Of a DNA stretch of 45,000 bases, positions 1-10,664 are shown piece by piece. The DNA is from Symbiodinium natans (Eukaryota > Sar > Dinophyceae > Suessiales > Symbiodiniaceae), in the NCBI GenBank assembly GCA_905221605.1, contig CAJNDS010000723.1:1-45000 (forward strand), given 5' to 3'. Each line of letters begins with the position of its first letter. Positions within the stretch are counted from its first letter, which is position 1. The position numbers were made by a program, and so were the translations under genes. The notes under the pieces are model-generated. The model was not told the origin of the DNA and ran no database searches. It was given only the letters and a program-made list of their open reading frames with translations.

Positions 1-1117
1 AACAAGCCAGGATCTGGTCTCCCTTTTTCCCAAACGTTCCCCCCCCCTTCTCTTCCCGTGGCCCAAGACATGCGAGGCATCTGCTGGGACCCTGGGATCC
101 CAACCCATGGCAACGCATCGAGTGGCCACAAGAACCCCTGCATGTGCCACGGTTCGGGCCGGCGTGCAAGCATTTAAAGCATTTGCAAGTATTCTTCCCA
201 GGTTATCCTAATTCCTGGCACCACTGGACTGTGTGCCCTCTACTAAGGATGTCGCGCTTGAGGTGTCGAGGTTGCATATGTTTCCAAATACAGAGTGATC
301 TCTGTCTGTGTGTGTTTGCTGCCAGGGCAGGACGAGGCACTTGAGCTTGTTCCTGTCGTGGTCGTAGTTGGCAGCACATCCACCAGAACCGGCGCAAAAC
401 TTTCCACGACCATCTGAGAGACAAAGCCTGGCAGAACGAACTTGCCACGACAGTGCAACCGTACAGCCGCATGCGTGAAGAGGATACCGCAACAGCACTC
501 TACCTCAACTAGTCATCAACAAAAACTAGCTTTAAAAAACCAAGCATAATGCACGATAGTGTTCAGCATGCTGCTAGTTCTTTCCTGTGCCACTCATGAC
601 GGCAATCCGGAATCCTTCTGGCAATTCTGGCACCCAAGCTCTGCCGCCTGCAGCACATAGCAGAGCTCGACTATATTTGGCTTACCTCGGTGGCTAGACA
701 TGCTTTGATGTGCCTATGTCGGTGTTGAGGGTGAAAACGGCCCACTTCTGATTGAAGCATCAACACGGTGTTCAGATGTTCAGATCCTTCAAGAAGAGGC
801 GATTGGCGAACTTCCGAGAGAGAAAGATGGGACGCGATGTGCCTTCCCTTCATTTGCACAAGCAACGATGCGAAACCCCCCCCCCATCCCTGCTCCGAAG
901 CCCTGAAGCAACCATCCCCGAATCCGACTCTTGCTGGACTCCACATACATACAGAATTTACATAGCACCCCTGGCCTGGAAGCGGTGGTGCTGACCACAG
1001 CAGCGACCTTTTTCACCTCTCTGGGATGCGAACTGGCCCAACCAACCCGTATGGTCCATGCGGTATGGAGCCCTAATTTCAGGAACCCTTATGTGGAACC
1101 TTCCCAATCAGACTACC
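1..1117. other. Intergenic stretch without recognisable gene
   Basis: Short reading frames on both strands overlap one another, lack family motifs and lack the G/C-ending codon preference of the convincing genes in this window. I see no RNA gene, repeat array or promoter. Confidence 0.5.
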
Positions 1118-1190
1118 ATAAACCCTAAACCCTAAACCCTAAACCCCCAAACCCCCAAACCCCCAAACCCCAAACCCCAAACCCAAAGAA
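1118..1190. repeat. Interstitial telomere-like tract, CCCTAAA orientation
   Basis: Three or so perfect CCCTAAA units grade into CCCCAAA and CCCAAA variants. TTTAGGG is the plant-type telomere motif also reported from dinoflagellates. The tract faces a second one of opposite orientation about 100 bp downstream. Confidence 0.8.
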
Positions 1191-1287
1191 CCGCCGGAAG
1201 GCCGCCAAGCTTCCATTGCAGTCGGCACACCACGGTGGGAGGGATCCTACCCCGTTGCATCGGGCTTGAGGCACAAATGCCTCCAAT

Positions 1288-1350
1288 TTAAGGTTTAGGG
1301 TTTAGGGGGGTTTAGGGTTTGGGATTTATGGTTTTAGGGTTTAGGGTTTA
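1288..1350. repeat. Interstitial telomere-like tract, TTTAGGG orientation
   Basis: Degenerate TTTAGGG units including TTTAGGGGGG and TTTGGG variants. The tract ends exactly where the first copy of the 3.5-kb tandem duplication begins (GTGACC at 1352). Confidence 0.8.
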
Positions 1351-1351
1351 A

Positions 1352-4300
1352 GTGACCTGGGACCTTTGCAAGAGACTTTGCAGCTAAGGACATTGTTCAT
1401 AGACTCGCCTGTCGTCATTGGCTGAGATTTGGCACATTGGCTGTAAGAGTCAACACATTGGCTGAAAGATCCGAGTACAGGAACTGCGATGAGACCCTGC
1501 ACAGGTCACATTGGCATCGCCAAGCCCGCAGGCATCCGGAGACTGGAACATCATCCAAACCTCCGGGCACCGCTCTGACGGCCCAGCTGGCACCTCTCCG
1601 ACGGCTTCGATGATTTCACACCCGACCGTCTGAGGGAAAGTCGCCATACATTGCACAGCCCAGGCGAAGTTTCTCGCCGAGGGCTCAAAATTTTTCTAAA
1701 AATGCGATCTGTCTCCTAGCTACGCATGGCTTCGGGCACGAGGCACAAGAACTGTTAGAGCAGCACAACACGAACTCTGGACTCTGGACCTTTGAGAGCC
1801 TCCGCCTCTGAAGCACTTGCTGCACGCAGCGCGATCGCGACTGAATTCCTTGGCCTGCATTCCTCGGGGCCAAACGCTTTAGCTCAGTGCTCTGTTGCCG
1901 CTGCTGGATGCACCTTACAGGTCTTCTTTCGCACATCACCAAACACCTCTTCTCGCATGGAAGACACACCACACCTGTAAGGCCCTCACGAGACGACGCC
2001 CCAACCTGGGCTCTTGAGGGCCCTTATAGGGGTTCTTAAGGGCTTTAGGGGTTTATGAAGCTTATTGCTTGGGGCTTCGCCTCAGAAGAGCAAGGTCTTA
2101 CCGGCTCCCAGATCAGCAGAAATGGAACAAGTCGACAGCATACTACTCCAGAAGCCCGTTGGCCCAGAAAGACCAAGAAGACACGCGACTCGAGAAACCC
2201 AAGAAAGCAAAAGCGTATACTTTATCCAGATCCTGGCAGCTATCTCCAAGATATCCTGAACGCCTTGAATGTCGGCCTCATTCGTCCAGTTTTACTTGGC
2301 GAACTACACGTTTGTAAACCTAGAGAAGGCTCGAAAAAACATAGCAACCCAACAAAGTTGTTAAAGGTTGCAATATTGGTCAACAAGTGTCGTTTTTCAA
2401 CGTCTGCCCGAGGTTCAGGGACTCGGTCAGGCATGGCATACCTGCAGTGACTTTTGGGGTTTGGGGCTGTTTGGAGTTTGGGATGGTTTGGGGCTTCTGG
2501 GATTTTGGGTTTGCTTTTGGATTGTGGTTTGGGATACTTCTCCGGCTTTAGGGGGTCCGGGTTTGGGTTTGGGTTCGGCTTTGAAAGGGCTTTCAAAGGG
2601 CTTGTAAAAGCCTTCAGCAGTTCTTTCGAGGCTGACGCATGTGTCGTTCACCAGGTTTCGGCACCATTCGCTTCTTGGTGGTCTCAGGAATTACATGCTC
2701 GTAGAGTCGTAGAGGGAATCTAAACTTGCGCAACGACCACGTAAACTGTGAATCCCCATACTTCACCGAGCCCGGCACAGTTCTTGTGGGCAATCTGCTC
2801 CTTGACCCAGTACTTGGTGCTGTCCTCGTAGTTCTTGGTGACCCACGCTGCGCCACACGGGTGCTCCGCCGCAAGGGAGACGTCGCAGGCGGGCTTGGGG
2901 GGAATAGTAGGCACGGTCAGCGCCAGGGGGGACGTGTCGACCTTCGTGTGATCACAGGCCTCGATTGCGGCCATTGTGAGGTTGTCCGACTGCAGCACAC
3001 GGATGTAGCATTGCACTTGCCTGGCAGCGATGTAGGCCACGTGGCGGCTCGAGTTGGACTTGAGGATAAGATCCTTCGTCGCCTTAAACACACTCACGGC
3101 GCTGGAGTAGCAGTTATCCAGCGCAGAGCATTGGTCGATGAGCTCGGTACGATAAGTGCAGAAGGCCTGCTCATAGGTCAGCTGTGTCGTGTCGCACGCC
3201 TCATACTTGTCCTTCACAGCCTTCTCCGCAATCTCATGCGCAGTTTTCAAGCTAACCGCCTGTTTGTGGAAAGCCCCAGCCCATTTCTCCGCCTCGCTGG
3301 CACATGTAATGGCATTGTCGAAGTACAACGGCACTGAGAAGTCCTGCTGCGCTGGGCACGTCCCTGGCCCGAAATTCTGCGCGCAGTCGGGCATGTTGGG
3401 GTTCGCCATGTAGTTGTAGTAGTTCGTCTGGGCGGTGTGGTTTTTGTCCCGCAAGTCAACGGTGTCGTTTCGGCACACATCATGTTCGACGCCGAGCAGC
3501 AACACGGCAGGGCTCATTTCCGTCACGCTCACATTGCTGGCCTTGAGATTCACACCGCACTGGAGGATATTATTGATCATGATGTCGAACTCCTTGTGGT
3601 CCTTGTCCAAAGACACCAAGGTGTCGTTGATGATATCTTCCATCTCAGCGATGATCCTCTCAAAGGCGTCGTTCATGTTGGACTGGCTCACGTTGAAGAC
3701 GGTGTAGGGATCTGCCGCCACTTGAACGGCGAGGTTGCGGACCTCATCCTTAGCTAGCTCCACGTTCTTCTGGTGGCTGCCACCGAGAGCCGTCACCTTG
3801 CCCAACACCTTTTCCACGTAGCTTGCCATGGATCCGTTCCTCCGCGGTTCCTCCGAGTCCTCGCTGTTCTCCATCCCGGTGTCCATTTCCGACCCCTCGC
3901 TGATCCGCGCCTGAAGGAGCGACCCCTCTTCGCCGAGATTCCCATGCACTTGGCATGTCTGGCCATCCTCACACATCTGCGCCCGCGCTGCAGACAAGAG
4001 GACCTGACACCCCGTACAGCTTCAGACGAGAGAGAGCTTCTAATAGAAGGGTTTAGGGTCTAGGGGAAACCGCGGGTGTTGGGTTTTAGGCATTATAATA
4101 GGGCTCACCCCAATCCTTCCAAAGAGAGGGCTTGGGAGCATTGGGCGGGCACCGGGCGCTTTAGGGTTTCTTGATAGGGTGGTTGATGCGCCTATTGTTT
4201 TTGTCGTCCAAAAGCAATTAGCACGCCCAGGAATAAGTGCCGGCTCACACAGCGGCGATCTGAAACACATTGCTGTCTCGACTCGATTCCCATGGCTTTG

Positions 4301-4837
4301 CGCCCCAAGCATGAGTCCCAGCTCCCCATGCCTCTGAACAATCTGATCAAACAAGGTCCTCCAAAAAAGGCCAAGAGGAGGACACAGTGGGGCCCCACTG
4401 GCCTACCTAGTGACCATTCGGCCCTTCCAACCGGATTCGAAGCGAAGTAACCAGAATTCCCCGAGGAACCTTAAAGCCCTGCATCCTCAACACGTGCTGC
4501 CTGACCACTCGTGGGTTTAGGCTTGAGTGCTACAAGGGGCTCTACAAGAGTTCCATATCAGGGGCATCTACAAGGGTACTGCTTTTGATGTTGAGGGTTC
4601 AGGGCTTTCGTCTTCAACAGACTTTTCCACGGGCCACGTCTGTAGAAGCCAAACCGCAACCCCACATGCCGGCAAGCTGCGAATGCCAAAATTCGGCACA
4701 CCATGGCTGGGACGATTGGCCTGCTACTACTTCTACCCCAGGGGGTGTCGGGGGCTGGCCGAGCGCAAAACGCTTCGCACTGCTGCGCATGCGGCCCTGG
4801 CACGGAGTCACGCAAAGCTTCGCAGCATAGGGTTTGG
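1352..4837. repeat. Tandem duplication, copy A (about 3.5 kb)
   Basis: Direct repeat of 4838-8339. Matching landmarks are the block starting GTGACYTGG (1352 and 4838), the coding region (2720 and 6245), the block around GCGATCTGAAACACATTGC (near 4253 and 7853) and the end block CGGAGTCACGCAAAGCTT (near 4803 and 8316). Non-coding parts carry many indels. For example, copy B has about 70 extra bases near 7756-7830, and copy A has about 90 extra bases near 4340-4430. Confidence 0.9.
2720..4003 (-). CDS. Unrecognised secreted-type Cys-rich glycoprotein, copy A (5' exon not seen)
   Basis: I do not recognise a family. The minus-strand frame is open for about 425 codons and ends in TAG at 2720. It encodes 16 cysteines, an even number, and eight N-X-S/T sequons (for example NGS, NVS, NDT, NHT, NSS, NLT), which together suggest a disulfide-bonded protein in the secretory route. 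The middle is helical and rich in Ala, Glu and Lys; the Cys-rich part follows. The first ATG in frame (near 3976) is not conserved in copy B, where the codon is ACC, yet the flanking residues are conserved. The frame just upstream reads CQVLLSAARAQ, like the end of a signal peptide. A likely 3' splice acceptor (CAG then G) lies at 4004-4006, so an upstream exon with start and signal peptide is inferred but was not located. Further upstream the copies differ by a 10-base indel, as expected for non-coding sequence. Not a shadow frame: the protein differs from copy B by only about ten residues and a one-codon indel. Confidence 0.75.
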   Translation of the reverse strand, partial: VLLSAARAQMCEDGQTCQVHGNLGEEGSLLQARISEGSEMDTGMENSEDSEEPRRNGSMASYVEKVLGKVTALGGSHQKNVELAKDEVRNLAVQVAADPYTVFNVSQSNMNDAFERIIAEMEDIINDTLVSLDKDHKEFDIMINNILQCGVNLKASNVSVTEMSPAVLLLGVEHDVCRNDTVDLRDKNHTAQTNYYNYMANPNMPDCAQNFGPGTCPAQQDFSVPLYFDNAITCASEAEKWAGAFHKQAVSLKTAHEIAEKAVKDKYEACDTTQLTYEQAFCTYRTELIDQCSALDNCYSSAVSVFKATKDLILKSNSSRHVAYIAARQVQCYIRVLQSDNLTMAAIEACDHTKVDTSPLALTVPTIPPKPACDVSLAAEHPCGAAWVTKNYEDSTKYWVKEQIAHKNCAGLGEVWGFTVYVVVAQV

Positions 4838-6244
4838 GTGACTTGGAACCTTGCAAGAGACTATGCAACTCAGGACATTGTTCGTAGACTCGGCTGTCGT
4901 CATAGGCTGAGATAGGTCACATTAGTCACATTGGCTGAAAGAGTCCAGTACAGGAACTTCGATGAGCCCTGCACAGGTCACATTGGCTGGAATCTTGCAT
5001 GGTAAAGCGCAGCAGCGCATCAGGGCGTCCGGAGACTGGAACCTGATAGAAACCTTCGGGTACCGCTCTGAAGGCCCAGCTGGCACCTCTCGCACCTCTC
5101 CGACGGCTTCGATGATTTCACACCCGACCGTCTGAGGGAAAGTCGCCATACATTGCACAGCCCCTGCAACATTTGTCGCCGGGGGCTCAAAATTTTTTTA
5201 AATGCGATCTGGCTCCTAGCTACGCATGGCTTCGGGCACGAGGCAAAAGAACTGTTGGAGTATCGCAGCATCGCAACACGGACTCTAGACTCTAGACCTT
5301 TGGGAGCCTCTGCCTCTGAAGCACTTGCTGCACGCAGCGCGATCGCGACTGAATTCCTCGGCCTGCATTCCTCGGGGCCAAACGCTTTAGCTCAGTGCTC
5401 TGTTGCCGCTGCTGGATGCACCTTACAGGTCTTCTTTCGCACATCACCGTCACAGCCCCAAACACCTCTTCTGGCATGGAAGACACACCACACCTGTAAG
5501 GCCCTCACGAGTCGCCGCAACCTTCGCTCTTAAGGGTTCTTCAGGGTTTTATTTGGGCTTTGGGGATGGCTTGGGGCTTACGTCGCCTAGGAAGAGCAAG
5601 GTCTTAACGGCTCCCAGATCAGCAGAAACGGAACAAGCACCTCCCCCCCCCTCCACCAGTCGACAGCAACTCCACAAGCCCGGTTGGCCCACAAAGACAC
5701 ACGACTCGAGAAACCCAAGAAAGTAAAAGCGTATACTTTATCCAGATCCTGGCAGCTGTCTCCAAGATTGCCTGAACGCCAGGAACCCTGGCCTCATTCG
5801 TCCAGTTCTACTGCACACGCTATAGCATCTAAGATTACGCCTGAAGACTAAATCCGTAAGCCACGAAACCCAGAAGTTTCGGGAACATAATAACCCAACG
5901 AAGTTGTTAAAGCTTGCCACATTGAACAACTACCAAGTGTCGCTAGTCCGCATCAGGTCGAGGTTCAAGGACTCGGTCAGGCATGGCATACCTGCAGTGA
6001 CTGTTGGGGTTTGGGATGGTTTGGGGCTTCTGGGATTTAGGGTTTGCTTTTGGATTGCGGTTTGGGATACTTCTCCGGCTTTAGGGGGTCGGGTTTGGGT
6101 TTGGGTTCGGGCTTTAAAAGGGCCGCTTATCAAAGCCTTCAGCAGTTCTTTCGAGGCTGACGCATGTGTCGTTCACCAGGTTTCGGCACCATTCGATTCT
6201 TGGTGGTCTCGGGAATTACATGCTCGTAGAGTCGTAGAGGGAAT

Positions 6245-7531
6245 CTAAAGTTGCGCAACGACCACGTGAACTGTGAACCCCCACACTTCACCGAGCCCGG
6301 CACAGTTCTTGTGGGCAATCTCCTCCTTGACCCAGTACTTGGTGCTGTCCTTGTAGTTCTTGGTGACCCACGCTGTGCCACACGGGTGCTCCGCCGCAAG
6401 GGAGACGTCGCAGGCGGGCTTGGGGGGAATAGTAGGCACGGTCAGCGCCAGGGGGGACGTGTCGACCTTCGTGTGATCACAGGCCTCGATTGCGGCCATT
6501 GTGAGGTTGTCCGACTGCAGCACACGGATGTAGCATTGCACTTGCCTGGCAGCGATGTAGGCCACGTGGCGGCTCGAGTTGGACTTGAGGATAAGATCCT
6601 TCGTCGCCTTAAACACACTCACGGCGCTGGAGTAGCAATTATCCAGCGCAGAGCATTGGTCGATGAGCTCGGTACGATACGTGCAGAAGGCCTGCTCATA
6701 GGTCAGCTGTGTCGTGTCGCACGCCTCATACTTGTCCTTCACAGCCTTCTCCGCAATCTCATGCGCACTTTTCAAGCTAACCGCCTGTTTGTGGAACGCC
6801 CCGGCCCATTTCTCCGCCTCGCTGGCACATGTAATGGCACTGTCGAAGTACAACGGCACTGAGAAGTCCTGCTGCGCTGGGCACGTCCCTGGCCCGAAAT
6901 TCTGCGCGCAGTCGGGCATGTTGGGGTTCGCCATGTAGTTGTAGTAGTTCGTCTGGGCGGTGTGGTTTTGGTCCCGCAAGATAACGGTGTCGTTTCGGCA
7001 CACATCATGTTCGACGCCGAGCAGCAACACGGCAGGGCTCATTTCCGTCACGCTCACATTGCTGGCTTTGAGATTCACCCCGCACTGGAGGATATTATTG
7101 ATCATGATGTCGAACTCCTTGTGGTCCTTGTCCAAAGACACCAAGGTGTCGTTGATGATATCTTCCATCTCAGCGATGATCCTCTCAAAGGCGTCGTTCA
7201 TGTTGGACTGGCTCACGTTGAAGACGGTGTAGTCGGGATCTGCTGCCACTTGAATGGCGAGGTTGCGGACCTCATCCTTAGCTAGCTCCACGTTCTTCTG
7301 GTGGCTGCCACCGAGAGCCGTCACCTTGCCCAACACCTTCTCCACGTAGCTTGCCATCGATCCGTTCCTCCGCGGTTCCTCCGAGTCCTCGCTGTTCTCC
7401 ATCCCGGTGTCCATTTCCGACCCCTCGCTGATCCGCGCCTGAAGGAGCGACCCCTCTTCGCCGAGATTCCCGGGCTCTTGGCATGTCTGGCCATCCTCAC
7501 AGGTCTGCGCCCGCGCTGCAGACAGGAGGAC
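6245..7531 (-). CDS. Unrecognised secreted-type Cys-rich glycoprotein, copy B (5' exon not seen)
   Basis: Paralogue of the gene at 2720-4003, in the same orientation inside the second copy of the tandem duplication. The first in-frame ATG is at 7412-7414 and would give 389 residues. However, the codons upstream to about 7531 match copy A residue by residue (CEDGQTCQ region), so the coding part very probably begins further upstream in a separate exon. All 16 cysteines and all eight sequons are kept. Compared with copy A there is one extra Asp codon (ADPDYTV against ADPYTV), and scattered changes such as VIL for VDL and QN for KN. The C-terminus ends VVVAQL. No frameshift or stop is present, so both copies look functional. 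The function is unknown. Family membership, secretion and glycosylation are inferences from composition only. Confidence 0.75.
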   Translation of the reverse strand, partial: VLLSAARAQTCEDGQTCQEPGNLGEEGSLLQARISEGSEMDTGMENSEDSEEPRRNGSMASYVEKVLGKVTALGGSHQKNVELAKDEVRNLAIQVAADPDYTVFNVSQSNMNDAFERIIAEMEDIINDTLVSLDKDHKEFDIMINNILQCGVNLKASNVSVTEMSPAVLLLGVEHDVCRNDTVILRDQNHTAQTNYYNYMANPNMPDCAQNFGPGTCPAQQDFSVPLYFDSAITCASEAEKWAGAFHKQAVSLKSAHEIAEKAVKDKYEACDTTQLTYEQAFCTYRTELIDQCSALDNCYSSAVSVFKATKDLILKSNSSRHVAYIAARQVQCYIRVLQSDNLTMAAIEACDHTKVDTSPLALTVPTIPPKPACDVSLAAEHPCGTAWVTKNYKDSTKYWVKEEIAHKNCAGLGEVWGFTVHVVVAQL

Positions 7532-7601
7532 CTGACACCCCGGAGCCGAGGGATCAGCTTCAGACGAGAGACAGCTTCAAATACAAGAGTTTAGGGTCTA
7601 G

Positions 7602-7626
7602 GGTTTAGGGCCCTACACCCTAAACC
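7602..7626. repeat. Hairpin of two facing telomere-like motifs
   Basis: GGTTTAGGG (7602-7610) and CCCTAAACC (7618-7626) form a perfect 9-bp inverted repeat with a 7-base spacer. It lies just upstream of gene copy B. The equivalent part of copy A (4050-4085) has diverged and lacks the pair. Confidence 0.7.
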
Positions 7627-8339
7627 GTGGGTGTAGGGTTTTAGGCATCAGGGCTCAACCCAATCCTTCCAAAAAGAGGGCTTGGGAGCATTGGGGGGGC
7701 ACTGGGCGCTTTAGGGTTTTTTGATGGGGTGGTTGATGCGCCTATTGTTTTTGTTGCAATGCTGTGATGGCTGTGGGTCTTCTTTAAGATTATGACCAGT
7801 GCTTCCTCTTTCTCGCGCGTCCGAAAGCAATGAACACACCCAGTCACACAGCAGCGATCTGAAACACATTGCTGTCTCGTTTCCTATGGCTTTGAGCCCC
7901 AAGCATGAGTCCCAGCTAGACCCAACCGAATTCGAAGCGAAATAACAAAACTTCCCCGAGTAATCTTCTACCGAAAAGCCCTGCATCCTCAACACATGCT
8001 GCCTGACCACTCGTGGGCTTAGGCTGAAGTACTACAAGGGGCTTTACAAGAGTTCCATACCAAGGGCATCTACAAGGGTACTGCTTTTGATATTCAGGGT
8101 TGCGGGCTTTCGTCTTCAAAAGACTTTTCGCGGGCCACGTTTGTAAAAGCCAAAACCAAGACGCGCGCCGTTTCACAACCCTACGTGCCGGCAAGCTGCG
8201 AATGCCAAAATTCGGCACACCATGGCTGGGACGACTGGCCTTCTACCCTAGGGCGGCGGGGGCTTGGCCGAGCACAAAACGCTTCGCACTGCTGCGCATG
8301 CGGCTCTGTGGGCACGGAGTCACGCAAAGCTTTACAGCA

Positions 8340-8995
8340 CGCATACTCTGGGATTTCTGAATTTGTCCGAAACCCAGCATCAAGAGCGGTACAACGGCGT
8401 CTGAATCACATCAGGATCTCAGAAGCTGATTTGTTTACAAAACAGGTGAGTTACTGTGGTGCTTGTTCTATAGTGAAAGCTCGTGGTATCATTTGATACA
8501 ATGCTGGGTTTGCAAAGGCTTACGGTTTAAGATATAGGCATTTCAGCCTAAGCTGGCAATTATTAAACCTACACTCTTAACCTTTAAATTCGGGTTCATT
8601 TTAAGCATTGAAACAGAAGGCCATAGAGTTCACTCGTCCAAAGCAACTGTGTATCACATATGTACTATTGGAATTTTCAGACAAAACGGCCACACCCCCT
8701 AAAACAATATCATTTGGAACTCGTTCAGCTTTGCGTTTGATAAGAGCTTATGTTCACAAGCCATCCCCTAAGCTGTCCTCTCTTGGGCTTCAAGTTCATA
8801 TTTGCCAAACAAAAAACAAAAAACACAGCCCACACCTGAACAGCTCTTCCTCTGAGAAATCTTCTGGCCTCATTCGTCATTTTGTTAAATAAATTTCAAG
8901 GCCACACTGTGACCTTCTGAAATCCTCTTTTGGGGCCTGTTCGTAACAAGATCTCATTAGATTTTATATTCACAGGTTACAGCCTAAGAAACCCC
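8340..8995. other. Intergenic stretch, moderately AT-rich
   Basis: No family motif or repeat seen. A 94-codon frame at 8608-8892 has no conserved features and I do not call it. Confidence 0.4.
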
Positions 8996-9008
8996 CATCT
9001 GGGCTACC

Positions 9009-9200
9009 GTCAGCAGAGGCGCCCATGGCAGTGCAGTGGATGGCAATACCAAGACCAATATCAAGCAGAGCATCAACATCATCAACGCGAACCGCACACC
9101 GTCGCGAACGACGCTACAGTCCACGACCACACTGATCGTGACGCGATCACCGATCAACCCTGGGCCAACGCATCAAGAAGCACACGCGCAAGACCTTACA
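9009..9200 (+). CDS. Possible coding exon, unrecognised
   Basis: The frame through GTGGATGGCAATACC uses almost only C- or G-ending codons over about 40 codons and encodes an Asn/Thr/Ile-rich stretch (TNIKQSINIINANRT). There is no ATG start in the frame, so it could only be an internal exon. After about 9200 the codon pattern decays. I recognise no family. Chance remains a fair alternative. Confidence 0.2.
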
Positions 9201-9295
9201 TGCGGGCCAGTGTCGTACATACCTGCTTACAGTGTTTGTGTTCATCTTCAACGCCTCTTTCCGACAGTCCCACCAATAAGAAGGGGTGCAGAGTA

Positions 9296-9391
9296 CTGTG
9301 GAGATCACTTCGGCTTCCCCACCATTTCGGGTTGATTTCTGGCCCTCTTTTTTGTGTCTCCAAAATCCACACACCTTTCACCACCCGCACA
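9296..9391 (+). repeat. Left arm of fold-back repeat (separate copy)
   Basis: This 96-bp block matches 11158-11253 with about one mismatch, from CTGTGGAGATCACTT to CACCACCCGCACA. It is the left half of the inverted element at 11158-11345. Confidence 0.85.
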
Positions 9392-10573
9392 CTTCCACAT
9401 TGAACAGCCAGCAGAACCCAGCCGACATACACGCAAACGCACACCACCCACCAAAGCCAGTTTGCACCCACATAATGACACACACCACACTCCATGACAC
9501 GACTCTCTGCCAAAACGCCGAAACCACAACACCCCACACCCATTCACAATGAAAAAACGAGGTAAACACTGCAAGGTCACTGTTTTTTTGATTTGGTGTC
9601 ACTTCTGAGACTCCCTTAACCCACACACTGACACCCGGATGCACGTTCTTATGGACATCTTTAAGTTCCGAGTGCAATTTTTTTCACTGTCTTTCTGGTC
9701 AATCGACAGCTTACCGGGCTGACAGCACTCACCAAAACACTTGCTGAACGACCTGTTTGTGTTTTAGTTCAGGGCGGTTTCTCGAAACTCTCTCTTTCTG
9801 AAGCTTGCAACTCAACTGAGAGATCATCCCGACAAAAAACCATTGAACAAAAGCAAGAGTTCAGACGGGCGAAGGCAATTTGAACTGAAACAAACAAAAA
9901 GTGTTGCTGTGTATGAATCTGCTGCTGAATCTGAAGAAAATTGTCTGAGTGTCACGACTCTGGCTTCTTTCCAGTGTTTTCTCGATTTCTCCAAAGTTCA
10001 AAAAGAAAAACCAATGTTTTTGCAGTTCTTGCTAATTGAAAAAAAGATCACACTGACCTCTCATCATGGCCAGAACGACTTGAGAGTCGCCCAGCCTCGA
10101 TTTCCATTCCATTCGACTTTTTGACTTCTCTTGTCTTTGATTCTCCAAAATGGCCAAACAGAAATTCAAGGCACACTGAAATTTGAGCGTTGCAATTCTT
10201 CTCTGGATTCAGCACCATTCAACGAATTTTCAGAATTTCTGAAGTCTCCGAAAATGTTGAAAAAAACCCTCAAAATCAACACTTGATCAGTTAAATTTGT
10301 TGAATTTACTCTGGTGTTTCGCTCGCTTCGCTCGCACTTATTCACATTCTGGTAATACACTTTGCAATTTTCAAGCGGTTTGGCTTGGGCGTCGCGCGCA
10401 ACCTTAACGCATTAACACCACGGTTGAACTCGTCTCGTCCTGCAGTTGATTTCTGTCCAAACGGCACTGTCAGAGGCTTTTAAAAACACTTGTTTCAAAG
10501 CATTGAACTTTTCCCAGCTGCAGTTTCCACCGACGTTGACTCTGCACCCTTCTTTTCTCTCTTCTGCCTTCAG
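9392..10573. other. Sequence between two half copies of the fold-back repeat
   Basis: The stretch carries no recognisable transposase or other conserved protein. It may be the interior of a 1.37-kb element whose ends are the arms at 9296 and 10664. The frames at 9843-10124 and in the minus strand are not supported by motifs. Confidence 0.4.
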
Positions 10574-10664
10574 GCCTTGCACCAAAACCTGGAGAATCTG
10601 AAACCCAAGATGAGGGGCAGCAAAATTGATCGAAAAGGTAGGGAAGCTCCAGTGACCTCCACAG
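10574..10664 (+). repeat. Right arm of fold-back repeat (separate copy)
   Basis: This 91-bp block matches 11255-11345 with two or three mismatches, from CCTTGCACCAAAACC to GTGACCTCCACAG. Confidence 0.85.

Larger units (their letters stand above)
4838..8339. repeat. Tandem duplication, copy B (about 3.5 kb)
   Basis: Direct repeat of 1352-4837. The copies abut at a telomere-like word (TAGGGTTTGGG, 4829-4839), and copy A also begins directly after a TTTAGGG tract. The shared block at the right end stops at CAGCA near 8339. Confidence 0.9.

Noticed and set aside
2726-3337. 203-codon plus-strand frame opposite the Cys-rich gene (and its twin at 6251-6862)
   Set aside because: Antisense shadow of the better-supported minus-strand gene. 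Its conservation is explained by the real gene.
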